DNA of 28,315 nt, from positions 1 to 28,315 of the forward strand of contig DAOTUB010000235.1 in the NCBI GenBank assembly GCA_034437455.1, written 5' to 3'. The notes under the pieces were generated by a model. The model had not been told where the DNA came from. It ran no database searches and saw nothing but the letters and a program-made list of their open reading frames with translations. The translations under genes and the position numbers were made by a program. This document shows positions 22,113 through 28,315 of the stretch, in pieces; position 1 is the first letter of the stretch; each line of letters starts with the position of its first letter. Source of the stretch: DAOTUB01 sp034437455 (GTDB taxonomy: Bacteria > Chloroflexota > Anaerolineae > B4-G1).

Positions 22113-22128
22113 CGCCAATGTATTGGCG
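22113..22128. promoter_or_regulatory. Candidate operator palindrome
   Basis: CGCCAATGTATTGGCG has 7-bp arms (CGCCAAT/ATTGGCG) around two bases. It lies 15-30 bases downstream of the predicted start of transcription for the PPIase operon, a typical repressor site position. It lacks a T-run, so termination is unlikely. Confidence 0.4.
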
Positions 22129-22149
22129 CTTCCATTCAACTGAGAAGCC

Positions 22150-22178
22150 ATTATACCCACAGCGGGGGTTTTGCGCAA
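22150..22178 (-). promoter_or_regulatory. Strong sigma-70 promoter of the PPIase operon
   Basis: On the minus strand, TTGCGC (22178-22173), a 17-base spacer and a perfect TATAAT (22155-22150) precede the PPIase gene by about 85 bases. This is the best promoter match in the window. Confidence 0.65.
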
Positions 22179-22216
22179 CTTGATCTCATTGGCAGCCAGA
22201 CGGACTTGGGTATCCG

Positions 22217-23755
22217 CTACTCCAGGCTCTCTACGTAACTTTGCGCCAACTCGACGTAATAGTCCCGCTCCACCCGCAGCAATTCTAACAGTTCCATGGC
22301 CTCCTCGGCCGGCATTTGCTTCATCTCTTTGAGGCAGGTATAGAATTTTTTGAACGAGGCGATATTCGACTTGACTGCCTCCACCGATCCCCATGCCGCA
22401 ACGTGCATAAACCACCCTCCCAGGAACTCGTCTATGTCCTCTATTTCTGCCTGGTCAGCCGGACGAGAGTATTCCATGCTCCCCCCGGCAGTGGCCAGAT
22501 AGATATCGGCGAAAAACCCCACGTTGACCAGGTGCTTTTGTACTGTTTTTGCCGAAAGCCCTTTGCGATCCATCCATTGCTCAAAAATGTGCAGCAGTTC
22601 CGCATTGCGCTCACGTGCTGCCTCACTCTGGGCTTGCTCCTCCTCTTCGATAGCTGCCCACTCCATTTCGTAGGATACTTCAAAACCGGGGACGGGATAG
22701 CGTAAATGAATGCGCGCGTCACCATCGGCCATGGCTACATTCAGTACATCCTCGCTTGGAAGAAAGATTCCCTCGTCAGCCCGCATTCGCTCCCGCACAA
22801 ATACCGGGATGGCCAACAGCGCCGCCTCAAACCATAGCAGTTCCGATTTGCTGGGGCGGGCCGGACCTGAACGAGTGAATCGAACAGGCAGCGGGTAAGC
22901 CAGTTCCCCCTCTACCGGCCAGCCATATTTCTCCATGTCGTCGAGGTCGTCAAAGGGCATCTCCATGGCCTCGCCGAAAAGCACGGCCGTCCACTGCATC
23001 CGCTCGAGCAACTGGTCAGGCGGCGTTTCGGAGTACATCTCACTCAATTCATCCGGTGAGTTGTAGACCGCCAGCCCATAGGCCTCGCCACCGTGTCCCA
23101 TCACGACGGCGTAGCGCGCCGGACCATCAGACGGATAGCGAACCTCGATGGGGCGAGAGTCATCGATCCAGCGCCAGGGGACCTCGCGATAAAAGAAAGC
23201 CGCGGCCTCGAACAATCCTTTCACCAGATGAGGCGTGACGCCGGGCAACTTGAGTAGGCCAGGGATGGGGTCTTCTTCGCCCATAAACTGCCCCATACTC
23301 ACCAGGGCCTGCCTCGCCTCGCGAAGCGTACGTCGATACTCGCAGCGAACGCCTATTTCCTGCAACCTGGGAGTCAGCGCCTCAACCAGAGCTTTATCAT
23401 CCACATAGATGGCAGCCGGGCGGCGCTTCCCACCACCTCCCCAAACCGGGTAGTACATTGCCCTGGCGAGAGCATTCAAAAGCTGATCGGGGGTCGGCAC
23501 ATCATCAACTAGATCACTGCCGGCAATCTGGCCGGTCCGGGATACCGTCAGAATGACGTAAGGGCGATACGGAGGTTGATCGTCGGGCGCGATCCAGATG
23601 CGCGTGCGCTGGATGGTGCTCTCCCAAACCTCGTCTGTCTGACGCAACCGCTTTACCTTCTTCAGCGACACGTTCTTCTTTCTCCCCAACGTCATTAACT
23701 TGCCCAGAGCCTCAATGCCCATATAGCGTACTTGATCCGGCAGACTTTTTCCCAT
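22217..23755 (-). CDS. DUF6930-like protein of unknown function
   Basis: This 512-residue soluble protein resembles the DUF6930-type proteins seen in Chloroflexota and Firmicutes. That assignment is from pattern memory (RPYVILTVSRTGQIAGSDLVDD near residue 65, then a repeat-like half near 215 with GLAVYNSPDELSEMY). An acidic central part follows. The C-terminal segment (about 395-490, FEQWMDRKGLSAKTVQKHLVNVGFFADIYL) resembles an integrase SAM-like helical module without catalytic residues. No enzyme motif or membrane helix is seen. GGAGGTG (23768-23762) favours the ATG at 23755, five bases away; ATGs at 23758 and 23770 are too close to or overlap it. It diverges from the CheW operon. Confidence 0.7.
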   Translation of the reverse strand: MGKSLPDQVRYMGIEALGKLMTLGRKKNVSLKKVKRLRQTDEVWESTIQRTRIWIAPDDQPPYRPYVILTVSRTGQIAGSDLVDDVPTPDQLLNALARAMYYPVWGGGGKRRPAAIYVDDKALVEALTPRLQEIGVRCEYRRTLREARQALVSMGQFMGEEDPIPGLLKLPGVTPHLVKGLFEAAAFFYREVPWRWIDDSRPIEVRYPSDGPARYAVVMGHGGEAYGLAVYNSPDELSEMYSETPPDQLLERMQWTAVLFGEAMEMPFDDLDDMEKYGWPVEGELAYPLPVRFTRSGPARPSKSELLWFEAALLAIPVFVRERMRADEGIFLPSEDVLNVAMADGDARIHLRYPVPGFEVSYEMEWAAIEEEEQAQSEAARERNAELLHIFEQWMDRKGLSAKTVQKHLVNVGFFADIYLATAGGSMEYSRPADQAEIEDIDEFLGGWFMHVAAWGSVEAVKSNIASFKKFYTCLKEMKQMPAEEAMELLELLRVERDYYVELAQSYVESLE

Positions 23756-23925
23756 CATCTCACCTCCCATTGCTTATCAGACATGACCGTCCTGGCTATA
23801 CGTTCGCCGCTGAGACAGCTTGCGTTGCATACCATCTGGGCCAAGCGAGTTCTTTCAGGGACCTGTCAGGTCTAGACTGCGTTTCTCTCTTGATTCAACT
23901 ATTTGGCGTCTGTACCCCAGCGGCG

Positions 23926-23954
23926 AGTATACCACAATCTCACAAGGGGCACAA
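23926..23954 (-). promoter_or_regulatory. Candidate promoter of the DUF6930-like gene
   Basis: On the minus strand, TTGTGC (23954-23949), a 17-base spacer ending in TGG, and TATACT (23931-23926) form an extended -10 promoter. It is about 170 bases upstream of the ATG. Confidence 0.45.
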
Positions 23955-24060
23955 AGCAGCGTGCGAATTCACGAAACCAATCCAGCGCCGGTCGAGTAGG
24001 CCCGGAGAGCCGTATCGAGACCAAGCGGGGGATCTGTAGAGCTGCTCGCTTGATTTCACT

Positions 24061-24090
24061 TTGATAGACTCAATCCAAGGGTTTTATACA
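24061..24090 (+). promoter_or_regulatory. Candidate promoter of the cheW operon
   Basis: TTGATA (24061-24066) and TATACA (24085-24090) are separated by 18 bases. It is about 260 bases upstream of the cheW ATG. A second, weaker -10-like TATGCT lies near 24243. Confidence 0.35.
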
Positions 24091-24138
24091 CGCGAAGCTT
24101 TGCTTTGATGGCACTCAATCAGCGCTCACTCTCCCCAA

Positions 24139-24180
24139 GATTTGTGTACAACCTCAGAATTACTTGAGCGATTTGTGTAC
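24139..24180. repeat. Direct repeat GATTTGTGTAC, 31-bp period
   Basis: GATTTGTGTAC occurs at 24139-24149 and 24170-24180, about three helical turns apart, upstream of cheW. This spacing suits two sites for a DNA-binding protein on one face. No binding protein is identified. Confidence 0.4.
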
Positions 24181-24260
24181 TTTGAACCGAAACGAAACTG
24201 CAACACTACTGAAAGGTTTCCGAAACCCACAAACAGCCTTCCTATGCTATGCTACTAACA

Positions 24261-24289
24261 TTGATCTCGCTGCAATTGCGAGACATCAA
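24261..24289 (+). promoter_or_regulatory. Leader hairpin upstream of cheW
   Basis: TTGATCTCGC (24261-24270) pairs with GCGAG...ATCAA (24278-24289) with a two-base bulge around a 7-base loop. It could be an operator or an mRNA stem-loop in the 5' leader. Confidence 0.35.
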
Positions 24290-24347
24290 CCCTTTGTGTC
24301 ATGCAGTGCATAAGGGTGATGGGCTTCAGATAGAGGATAGGGAGATA

Positions 24348-24992
24348 ATGGCAGATCAACAAAACATAAACGTGGGGGGAGGGTCATCGGATCAGCGGAA
24401 CCTGGTAGTGTTTCAGCTCGCTCGGCAAAGCTATGCACTACCCGTTGAGCGTGTGATGCAGATCATTTCGATGATCGCCATCACCCCCATCCCACAGGTC
24501 AGCGATGTGGTCGAGGGGATCATCAACGTGCATGGAAAGATCGTTCCCGTGGTTAACTTGGGCCATCATCTGGGCCTGCAAAAGACCCCGCTGCAATTGT
24601 ACACTCCTATTCTGCTCGTAAAGATCGGCGAGGGCACAGTGGGCTTGATCGTTGACAAAGTCACCGATGTCCTCAGTTTTTCGGGCGAACAGATCACTCG
24701 CCCGGCAGACATCTTGCCAGAAGGACTGGGACAGGCGCCGGTTCTACAGGGACTGACGTACAATGAGAAAAATATGGTGTCACTGCTCGATCTCGATCAT
24801 CTCTTTCGACCTGGTCAGATGCAAGCGTTGACCCAAGCCATAGAGGCCCTATCCGAAAACGAGGACGAGGAAAAAACAGCGGAGGAAGCGACCAAGGCTC
24901 AGGCTAAATCGAAGCGTAAACGAGACAGTAAAACCAAAGAGGCATCGGAAGAAACGGATCCAGATGAATCCGCACGAAAGGTTGAAACGTGA
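24348..24992 (+). CDS. cheW: CheW-like chemotaxis coupling protein with charged tail
   Basis: This 214-residue protein has a CheW domain (about residues 18-160: NLVVFQLARQSYALPVERVMQII, IINVHGKIVPVVNLGHHLGL, VGLIVDKVTDVLSF). CheW couples chemoreceptors to the CheA kinase. The last 50 residues are a Lys/Glu/Ser-rich, probably disordered tail (TKAQAKSKRKRDSKTK) absent from typical CheW of about 150-160 residues. The ATG at 24348 has AGAGGATAGGGAG upstream; an ATG at 24249 in the same frame lacks CheW-like N-terminal sequence. Its stop overlaps the GTG start of the next gene (GTGA at 24989). No CheA or receptor is in the window, so these may follow downstream. Confidence 0.9.
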   Translation: MADQQNINVGGGSSDQRNLVVFQLARQSYALPVERVMQIISMIAITPIPQVSDVVEGIINVHGKIVPVVNLGHHLGLQKTPLQLYTPILLVKIGEGTVGLIVDKVTDVLSFSGEQITRPADILPEGLGQAPVLQGLTYNEKNMVSLLDLDHLFRPGQMQALTQAIEALSENEDEEKTAEEATKAQAKSKRKRDSKTKEASEETDPDESARKVET

Positions 24993-26539
24993 CTGCAACG
25001 ACTTCAAACAACGAAAACGCCAACCTGTTGGGATACGGCGACCTTTTGCGCTTTAGCGCGTTAGTACAGAACCGCTGCGGATTGCATTTCCCTGAAAAGC
25101 GCCGCACCGAGTTTGAGCGAGGTATCCAACGGGCCTTTGCCGCTTCTACCTGCGCCGACCTGGATGAGTACTATCGTCTCGTGCAGGACCCCAACAGCGG
25201 CGCGGTGCATTTTGAACGACTGGTCAACGCCCTTACTGTGGGCGAGACACACTTTTTTCGCGACGCGGCTCAGCTTGACGTGCTGTATGGTCACGTGTTG
25301 CCCCAGATCATTGAGCGCCGGCGACCGCTGCGCACCTTGCGCATCTGGAGCGCCGGTTGCGCCAGCGGCGAAGAACCGTACTCGATCGCCATGTTGCTGC
25401 GCGAGTTGTTGCCCGACGTAGACGAGTGGACCATCACCATCCTGGGCACCGACATCAACACCGAGGCGCTCGACCGCGCCCGCAAGGCCACGTATGGCAA
25501 CTGGGCTTTTCGCGAAGAGCGGGCCAAACTTTGGCAACCGCGTTACTTTCGCCGAAAGGATAAGCGATACGAGTTGGTTCCAATGGTGCGAGGCATGGTC
25601 ACTTTTGATCAACTGAACCTGGCCGAGGATTGTTACCCAACCTACGAGACCAACACGATGTACATGGATCTGATCCTGTGCCGCAACGTGATGATGTACT
25701 TTGCCGAGTCTACCATTCGCCAGATCGTCGAGCGATTTTACAACGCCCTGACGGATGGAGGATGGTTAGTCGTGGGGCACGCCGAACACTCGCTCGTCAC
25801 GTATCGTCGCTTCCAGACACACAATTATCCCAACGCGATTCTGTATCGGCGCGCCGATCAACCTCTTTTACCTCGGGATTGGCACTGGCTGTCGCCTCCC
25901 GCGAAAGAGAAACCCATTCCGCCTGCCGCCCTGCTTCCTGTGTCCAAGCCACCTCCAAAGCCTGTGGATATCCCGGTGGATACTCAACCACTGTTGGATC
26001 TATCGCAGGAGGAGCTGGCCGAAGATAGCGATCCCATCGAGCAAGCGCGAGACCTACTCGATTATGGACGTTCAGAGCAAGCGCGCGACCTGCTTCTGGA
26101 ACTGGTCGAGTCCAGGCCGCGCGATGCGTCGCTCTCTGCCTTGCTGGGTCAGGCCTATGCTAACCTGGGCCATTGGCAAAAGGCTGAACACTGGTGTCGC
26201 CAGACGGTGCGTCTCGACAAACTGGCGCTTGATGCATATTACACTCTGGCGCTGGTGCTCCAGCACCAAGGGCAACTCGATCCGGCCATCGCCTCGATGA
26301 AAAAAGTGGTTTACATTGATCGTCACAATGTACTGGGGCATTTTGGACTGGCCGATCTCTATCGCAGCAACGACCAAGTTTCCCAGGCGCTCAAATCACT
26401 GGACAACGCGCGTCGCCTGCTGGAAGAGTACACCGGAGACGAGTTGATTCCCGGCTCTGGCGGCGTCACCGCCGGAAGCCTGCGAGAGACGATCATTCGT
26501 CAACAGCAAAAGTGGAGCGCTCAAATGTCCAAGTTGTGA
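24989..26539 (+). CDS. cheR: CheR-type methyltransferase with C-terminal TPR repeats
   Basis: CheR methylates glutamates of chemoreceptors using S-adenosylmethionine. Residues about 15-75 are the CheR_N helical domain. Residues about 80-285 are the catalytic domain, with VGETHFFRD, the SAM loop IWSAGCASGEEPYSIAMLL and DLILCRNVMMYF. After a Pro-rich linker, at least three TPR-like repeats (about 345-495, for example LGQAYANLGHWQKAEHWCRQ) could bind partners. CheR-TPR fusions are known from alternative chemosensory systems controlling functions other than flagella. The start is GTG, overlapping the cheW stop by four bases. The gap to the GAF-STAS gene is 22 bases, so an operon is likely. Confidence 0.92.
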   Translation: MTATTSNNENANLLGYGDLLRFSALVQNRCGLHFPEKRRTEFERGIQRAFAASTCADLDEYYRLVQDPNSGAVHFERLVNALTVGETHFFRDAAQLDVLYGHVLPQIIERRRPLRTLRIWSAGCASGEEPYSIAMLLRELLPDVDEWTITILGTDINTEALDRARKATYGNWAFREERAKLWQPRYFRRKDKRYELVPMVRGMVTFDQLNLAEDCYPTYETNTMYMDLILCRNVMMYFAESTIRQIVERFYNALTDGGWLVVGHAEHSLVTYRRFQTHNYPNAILYRRADQPLLPRDWHWLSPPAKEKPIPPAALLPVSKPPPKPVDIPVDTQPLLDLSQEELAEDSDPIEQARDLLDYGRSEQARDLLLELVESRPRDASLSALLGQAYANLGHWQKAEHWCRQTVRLDKLALDAYYTLALVLQHQGQLDPAIASMKKVVYIDRHNVLGHFGLADLYRSNDQVSQALKSLDNARRLLEEYTGDELIPGSGGVTAGSLRETIIRQQQKWSAQMSKL

Positions 26540-26561
26540 TCGCCGATGTGAGGAAAATGAA

Positions 26562-27785
26562 ATGAAAGACATACGCAAAACAAAAAAACAACTCATAGCT
26601 GATTTGACAGAAGCGCGCCGCCGCATCGCCGACTTGGAAACGTCAGATGCCGAGCGCGAGGAAGTGGAAGAAGCGTTAGAGCGACGCGCCGCCCAGTTGG
26701 CGCTCATCAACGATATCGGCGCCCAGATCGCCGGCGTGTTGGAGCTGGATAGCGTGCTGAACCGGGCCGCTCACCTGATACACGAGAGCTTTGGCTACGA
26801 TCAGGTGACGTTCTTGATTATGGATCACGAGCGAGATGAATTGGTGCACAAGGCCCGGGTTGGTTCCTTGGCCGATATGCTTCCTATTGGCCACCGGATG
26901 CCGGTAGGAGAGGGGATGGTGGGTTGGACGGTCCGCCAGGGCGAGACGCGTCTGGCCAACGACGTGAACACCGACCCCCTTTACTTTAACCCCCAGCCTG
27001 ACGTGATCAAGACCCAATCGGAACTGGACGTGCCCATCAAAATGGGCGAAGAGGTTTTTGGATTGATCGACATCCAGGATCCACAGCTCAATGCCTTTGA
27101 TGAAGACGATGTGAGAGTGATCGAGACCCTGGCTAGCCAGGTTGCCGTAGCGATCAAGAACGCTCAGTTGTATGAGAACGTCCGTCAAGAATTGACCGAA
27201 CGCAAGCAAGCGGAGGAAGCACTACAAAAGGCCTACGAAGAAGTAGAGAAACAGGTCGAGGAACGAACCGCAGAATTGAGAAAAGAGATCACTGAGCGCG
27301 AACGTGCGCAGGAAGAGAGCCAGCGTTTGCAGCAAGAAATCATTGAGGCGCAGAAACTGGCCATCCGGGAACTCTCCACGCCCATCATCCCCGTCATGGA
27401 CGCGCCCGGCGGGGCGGGCGGCATCATCGTCATGCCCCTGATCGGCAGCATCGACACGCTGCGCGCCAAGGACATTATGCGCACACTGCTGGCGGGGATT
27501 CGCGAGCATCGGGCCAAGGTGGTGATCCTGGACGTCACCGGCGTGGCTATCGTAGATAGCGGCGTGGCGAACCATCTGAACAAGACGATCCAGGCGGCGC
27601 GGCTCAAGGGAACACGCACCATCGTCACGGGTATCTCCGACGCGGTGGCAGAGACTATCGTGGATCTGGGAATTGATTGGAGTAGCGTCGAGACGCTGAC
27701 CGACTTGCGAACCGGATTGGTCGCTGCGCTCAACCGCCTGGGGTTCAGGCTGACCAAGGCAAGAGTCGAGGAAATTGAAACATGA
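26562..27785 (+). CDS. GAF-coiled coil-STAS protein (RsbR-like)
   Basis: This 407-residue cytosolic protein starts with a short coiled coil (about residues 5-45). A GAF domain (about 50-205, VGWTVRQGETRLANDV, ALASQVAVAIKNAQLYENV-type end) and a long coiled coil (about 210-265, KQVEERTAELRKEI) follow. It ends in a STAS domain (about 270-400) very like the C-terminus of RsbR stressosome proteins: TPIIPVMDAPGG, VMPLIGSIDTLRAKDIM and VVILDVTGVAIVDSGVANHL. The Ser in IVDSG and the Thr in AETIVDLGI are positioned like the kinase targets of RsbR. The start ATG has AGGAAA upstream. Its stop overlaps the next start (ATGA at 27782). No RsbS or RsbT is seen in the window. Confidence 0.9.
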   Translation: MKDIRKTKKQLIADLTEARRRIADLETSDAEREEVEEALERRAAQLALINDIGAQIAGVLELDSVLNRAAHLIHESFGYDQVTFLIMDHERDELVHKARVGSLADMLPIGHRMPVGEGMVGWTVRQGETRLANDVNTDPLYFNPQPDVIKTQSELDVPIKMGEEVFGLIDIQDPQLNAFDEDDVRVIETLASQVAVAIKNAQLYENVRQELTERKQAEEALQKAYEEVEKQVEERTAELRKEITERERAQEESQRLQQEIIEAQKLAIRELSTPIIPVMDAPGGAGGIIVMPLIGSIDTLRAKDIMRTLLAGIREHRAKVVILDVTGVAIVDSGVANHLNKTIQAARLKGTRTIVTGISDAVAETIVDLGIDWSSVETLTDLRTGLVAALNRLGFRLTKARVEEIET

Positions 27786-28315
27786 ACCAGCTAGAAAAGA
27801 CAAAAGAGCAACTCGTGAATGAATTGGCAGAGGCGCATGCGCGAATCGCCGAATTGGAAGCGTCGGAGAGTGAGCGTCAGCGATTTGCGCTGGCTATGCA
27901 AGGCTCGAGCAATGGAATATGGGACTGGGATGTTCAAACGAACACGCTCTATTGGTCCCCCCGCTTCAAGAAATTGCTTGGATATGAGGATCACGAACTC
28001 GAAGCGGTTTTCGAGACGTTCGAGTCGCATCTGCACCCGGATGACCGAGAGCGCGTGGGGGCAGCTCTGGAAGATCATCTGAAGAATCGAACGCGGTACG
28101 ACGTGGAAGAGCGGCTGCTCACCAAATCGGGTGAGTATCGTTGGTTCCGCGCCCAGGGACAGGCGCTCTGGGACGAGGATGGGCAGCCCCTTCGCGTGGC
28201 CGGTTCGATCACCGATATCACCCAACGCAAGCAGATGGAAGAAGCGCTGCAAAATACCTATGACGAAATGGAAAGGCAAGTCGAGGAACGAACCGCCGAG
28301 TTGGAGCGAGAGATC
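27782..28315 (+). CDS. PAS-domain signalling protein, truncated by window end
   Basis: The first 178 codons are open to the window edge. An N-terminal coiled coil (MNQLEKTKEQLVNELAEAHARIAELE) is clearly related to the start of the preceding protein. A PAS/PAC domain of the PAS_3 type (about residues 35-155: GIWDWDV, LHPDDRERV, EYRWFRAQGQALWDEDGQPLRVAGSITDITQRK) follows. The last part enters a second coiled coil (EEALQNTYDEMERQVEERTAELEREI) nearly repeating the one in the upstream gene. A STAS or histidine kinase domain probably follows. The ATG overlaps the upstream stop by four bases. Confidence 0.88.
   Translation, partial: MNQLEKTKEQLVNELAEAHARIAELEASESERQRFALAMQGSSNGIWDWDVQTNTLYWSPRFKKLLGYEDHELEAVFETFESHLHPDDRERVGAALEDHLKNRTRYDVEERLLTKSGEYRWFRAQGQALWDEDGQPLRVAGSITDITQRKQMEEALQNTYDEMERQVEERTAELEREI

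Larger units (their letters stand above)
23771..24347. other. 577-bp divergent intergenic region
   Basis: No coding frame here looks real; an 89-codon frame at 23770-24039 lacks domain character. The region holds candidate promoters in both directions (23926-23954 minus, 24061-24090 plus), a pair of GATTTGTGTAC direct repeats and a hairpin near the cheW start. Confidence 0.5.

Noticed and set aside
23770..24039. 89-residue plus-strand ORF in the divergent region
   Set aside because: It overlaps the start region and Shine-Dalgarno of the divergent gene, has no clear ribosome binding site and no recognisable features.
1..28315. tRNA, rRNA, integrase or insertion sequence transposase genes
   Set aside because: None was recognised on either strand; the only integrase-like segment is the non-catalytic SAM-like helical tail of the protein encoded at 22217-23755.

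Overview
This window looks like a chromosomal segment of a Chloroflexota (Anaerolineae-like) bacterium. The reasons are the long Thr/Pro-rich stalks after N-terminal membrane anchors, a LuxR-type HTH fused through one membrane helix to Kelch repeats, many GAF/PAS histidine kinases, a KaiC-like ATPase, a DUF6930-like protein, frequent GTG/TTG starts and abundant short palindromic repeats. This is inference from protein character; no rRNA or tRNA gene was seen.

Layout. (1) 206-2808 (+): two adjacent, mutually related MFS transporters. (2) 3126-9036 (+): a five-gene redox operon made of a CooF-like four-cluster ferredoxin, a Ni-dependent CO dehydrogenase (CooS) with all cluster ligands, and NuoE-, NuoF- and short NuoG-like subunits forming an NAD(P)H/flavin diaphorase. 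No acetyl-CoA synthase, hydrogenase or CooC is present, so the likely job is direct coupling of CO/CO2 chemistry to NAD(P)H, possibly with ferredoxin bifurcation. (3) 9077-13690 (-): two large signalling histidine kinases convergent with the CODH operon. (4) 14001-15305 (-): the LuxR-TM-Kelch regulator. (5) 15420-22065 (-): a run of closely spaced genes read from right to left: PPIase lipoprotein, Thr/Pro-stalk membrane protein, KaiC-like ATPase, rsmI, alpha/beta hydrolase, SNase-like nuclease and aconitase-X large subunit. It has a good promoter at its head. (6) 22217-23755 (-): a DUF6930-like protein. (7) 24348-28315 (+): a chemosensory/stress-signalling operon (CheW, CheR-TPR, GAF-STAS RsbR-like protein, PAS protein cut by the window edge) with overlapping start/stop codons.

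The most striking non-coding signal is a family of composite palindromic elements with GTAGG...CCTAC termini (5694-5760, 5816-5896, 13840-13890, 13927-13977, simple form 20297-20323), plus a second GTAGTAGCGACTTTAGTCG family (9033-9058, 15324-15380). They sit in gene junctions, provide stop codons for two genes, duplicate the leader of the nuoE-like gene, and occur in a tandem 87-bp repeat after the Kelch gene. A third, C/G-rich palindrome lies in frame inside the nuoF-like gene. The main biological candidate is the CODH-diaphorase cassette.
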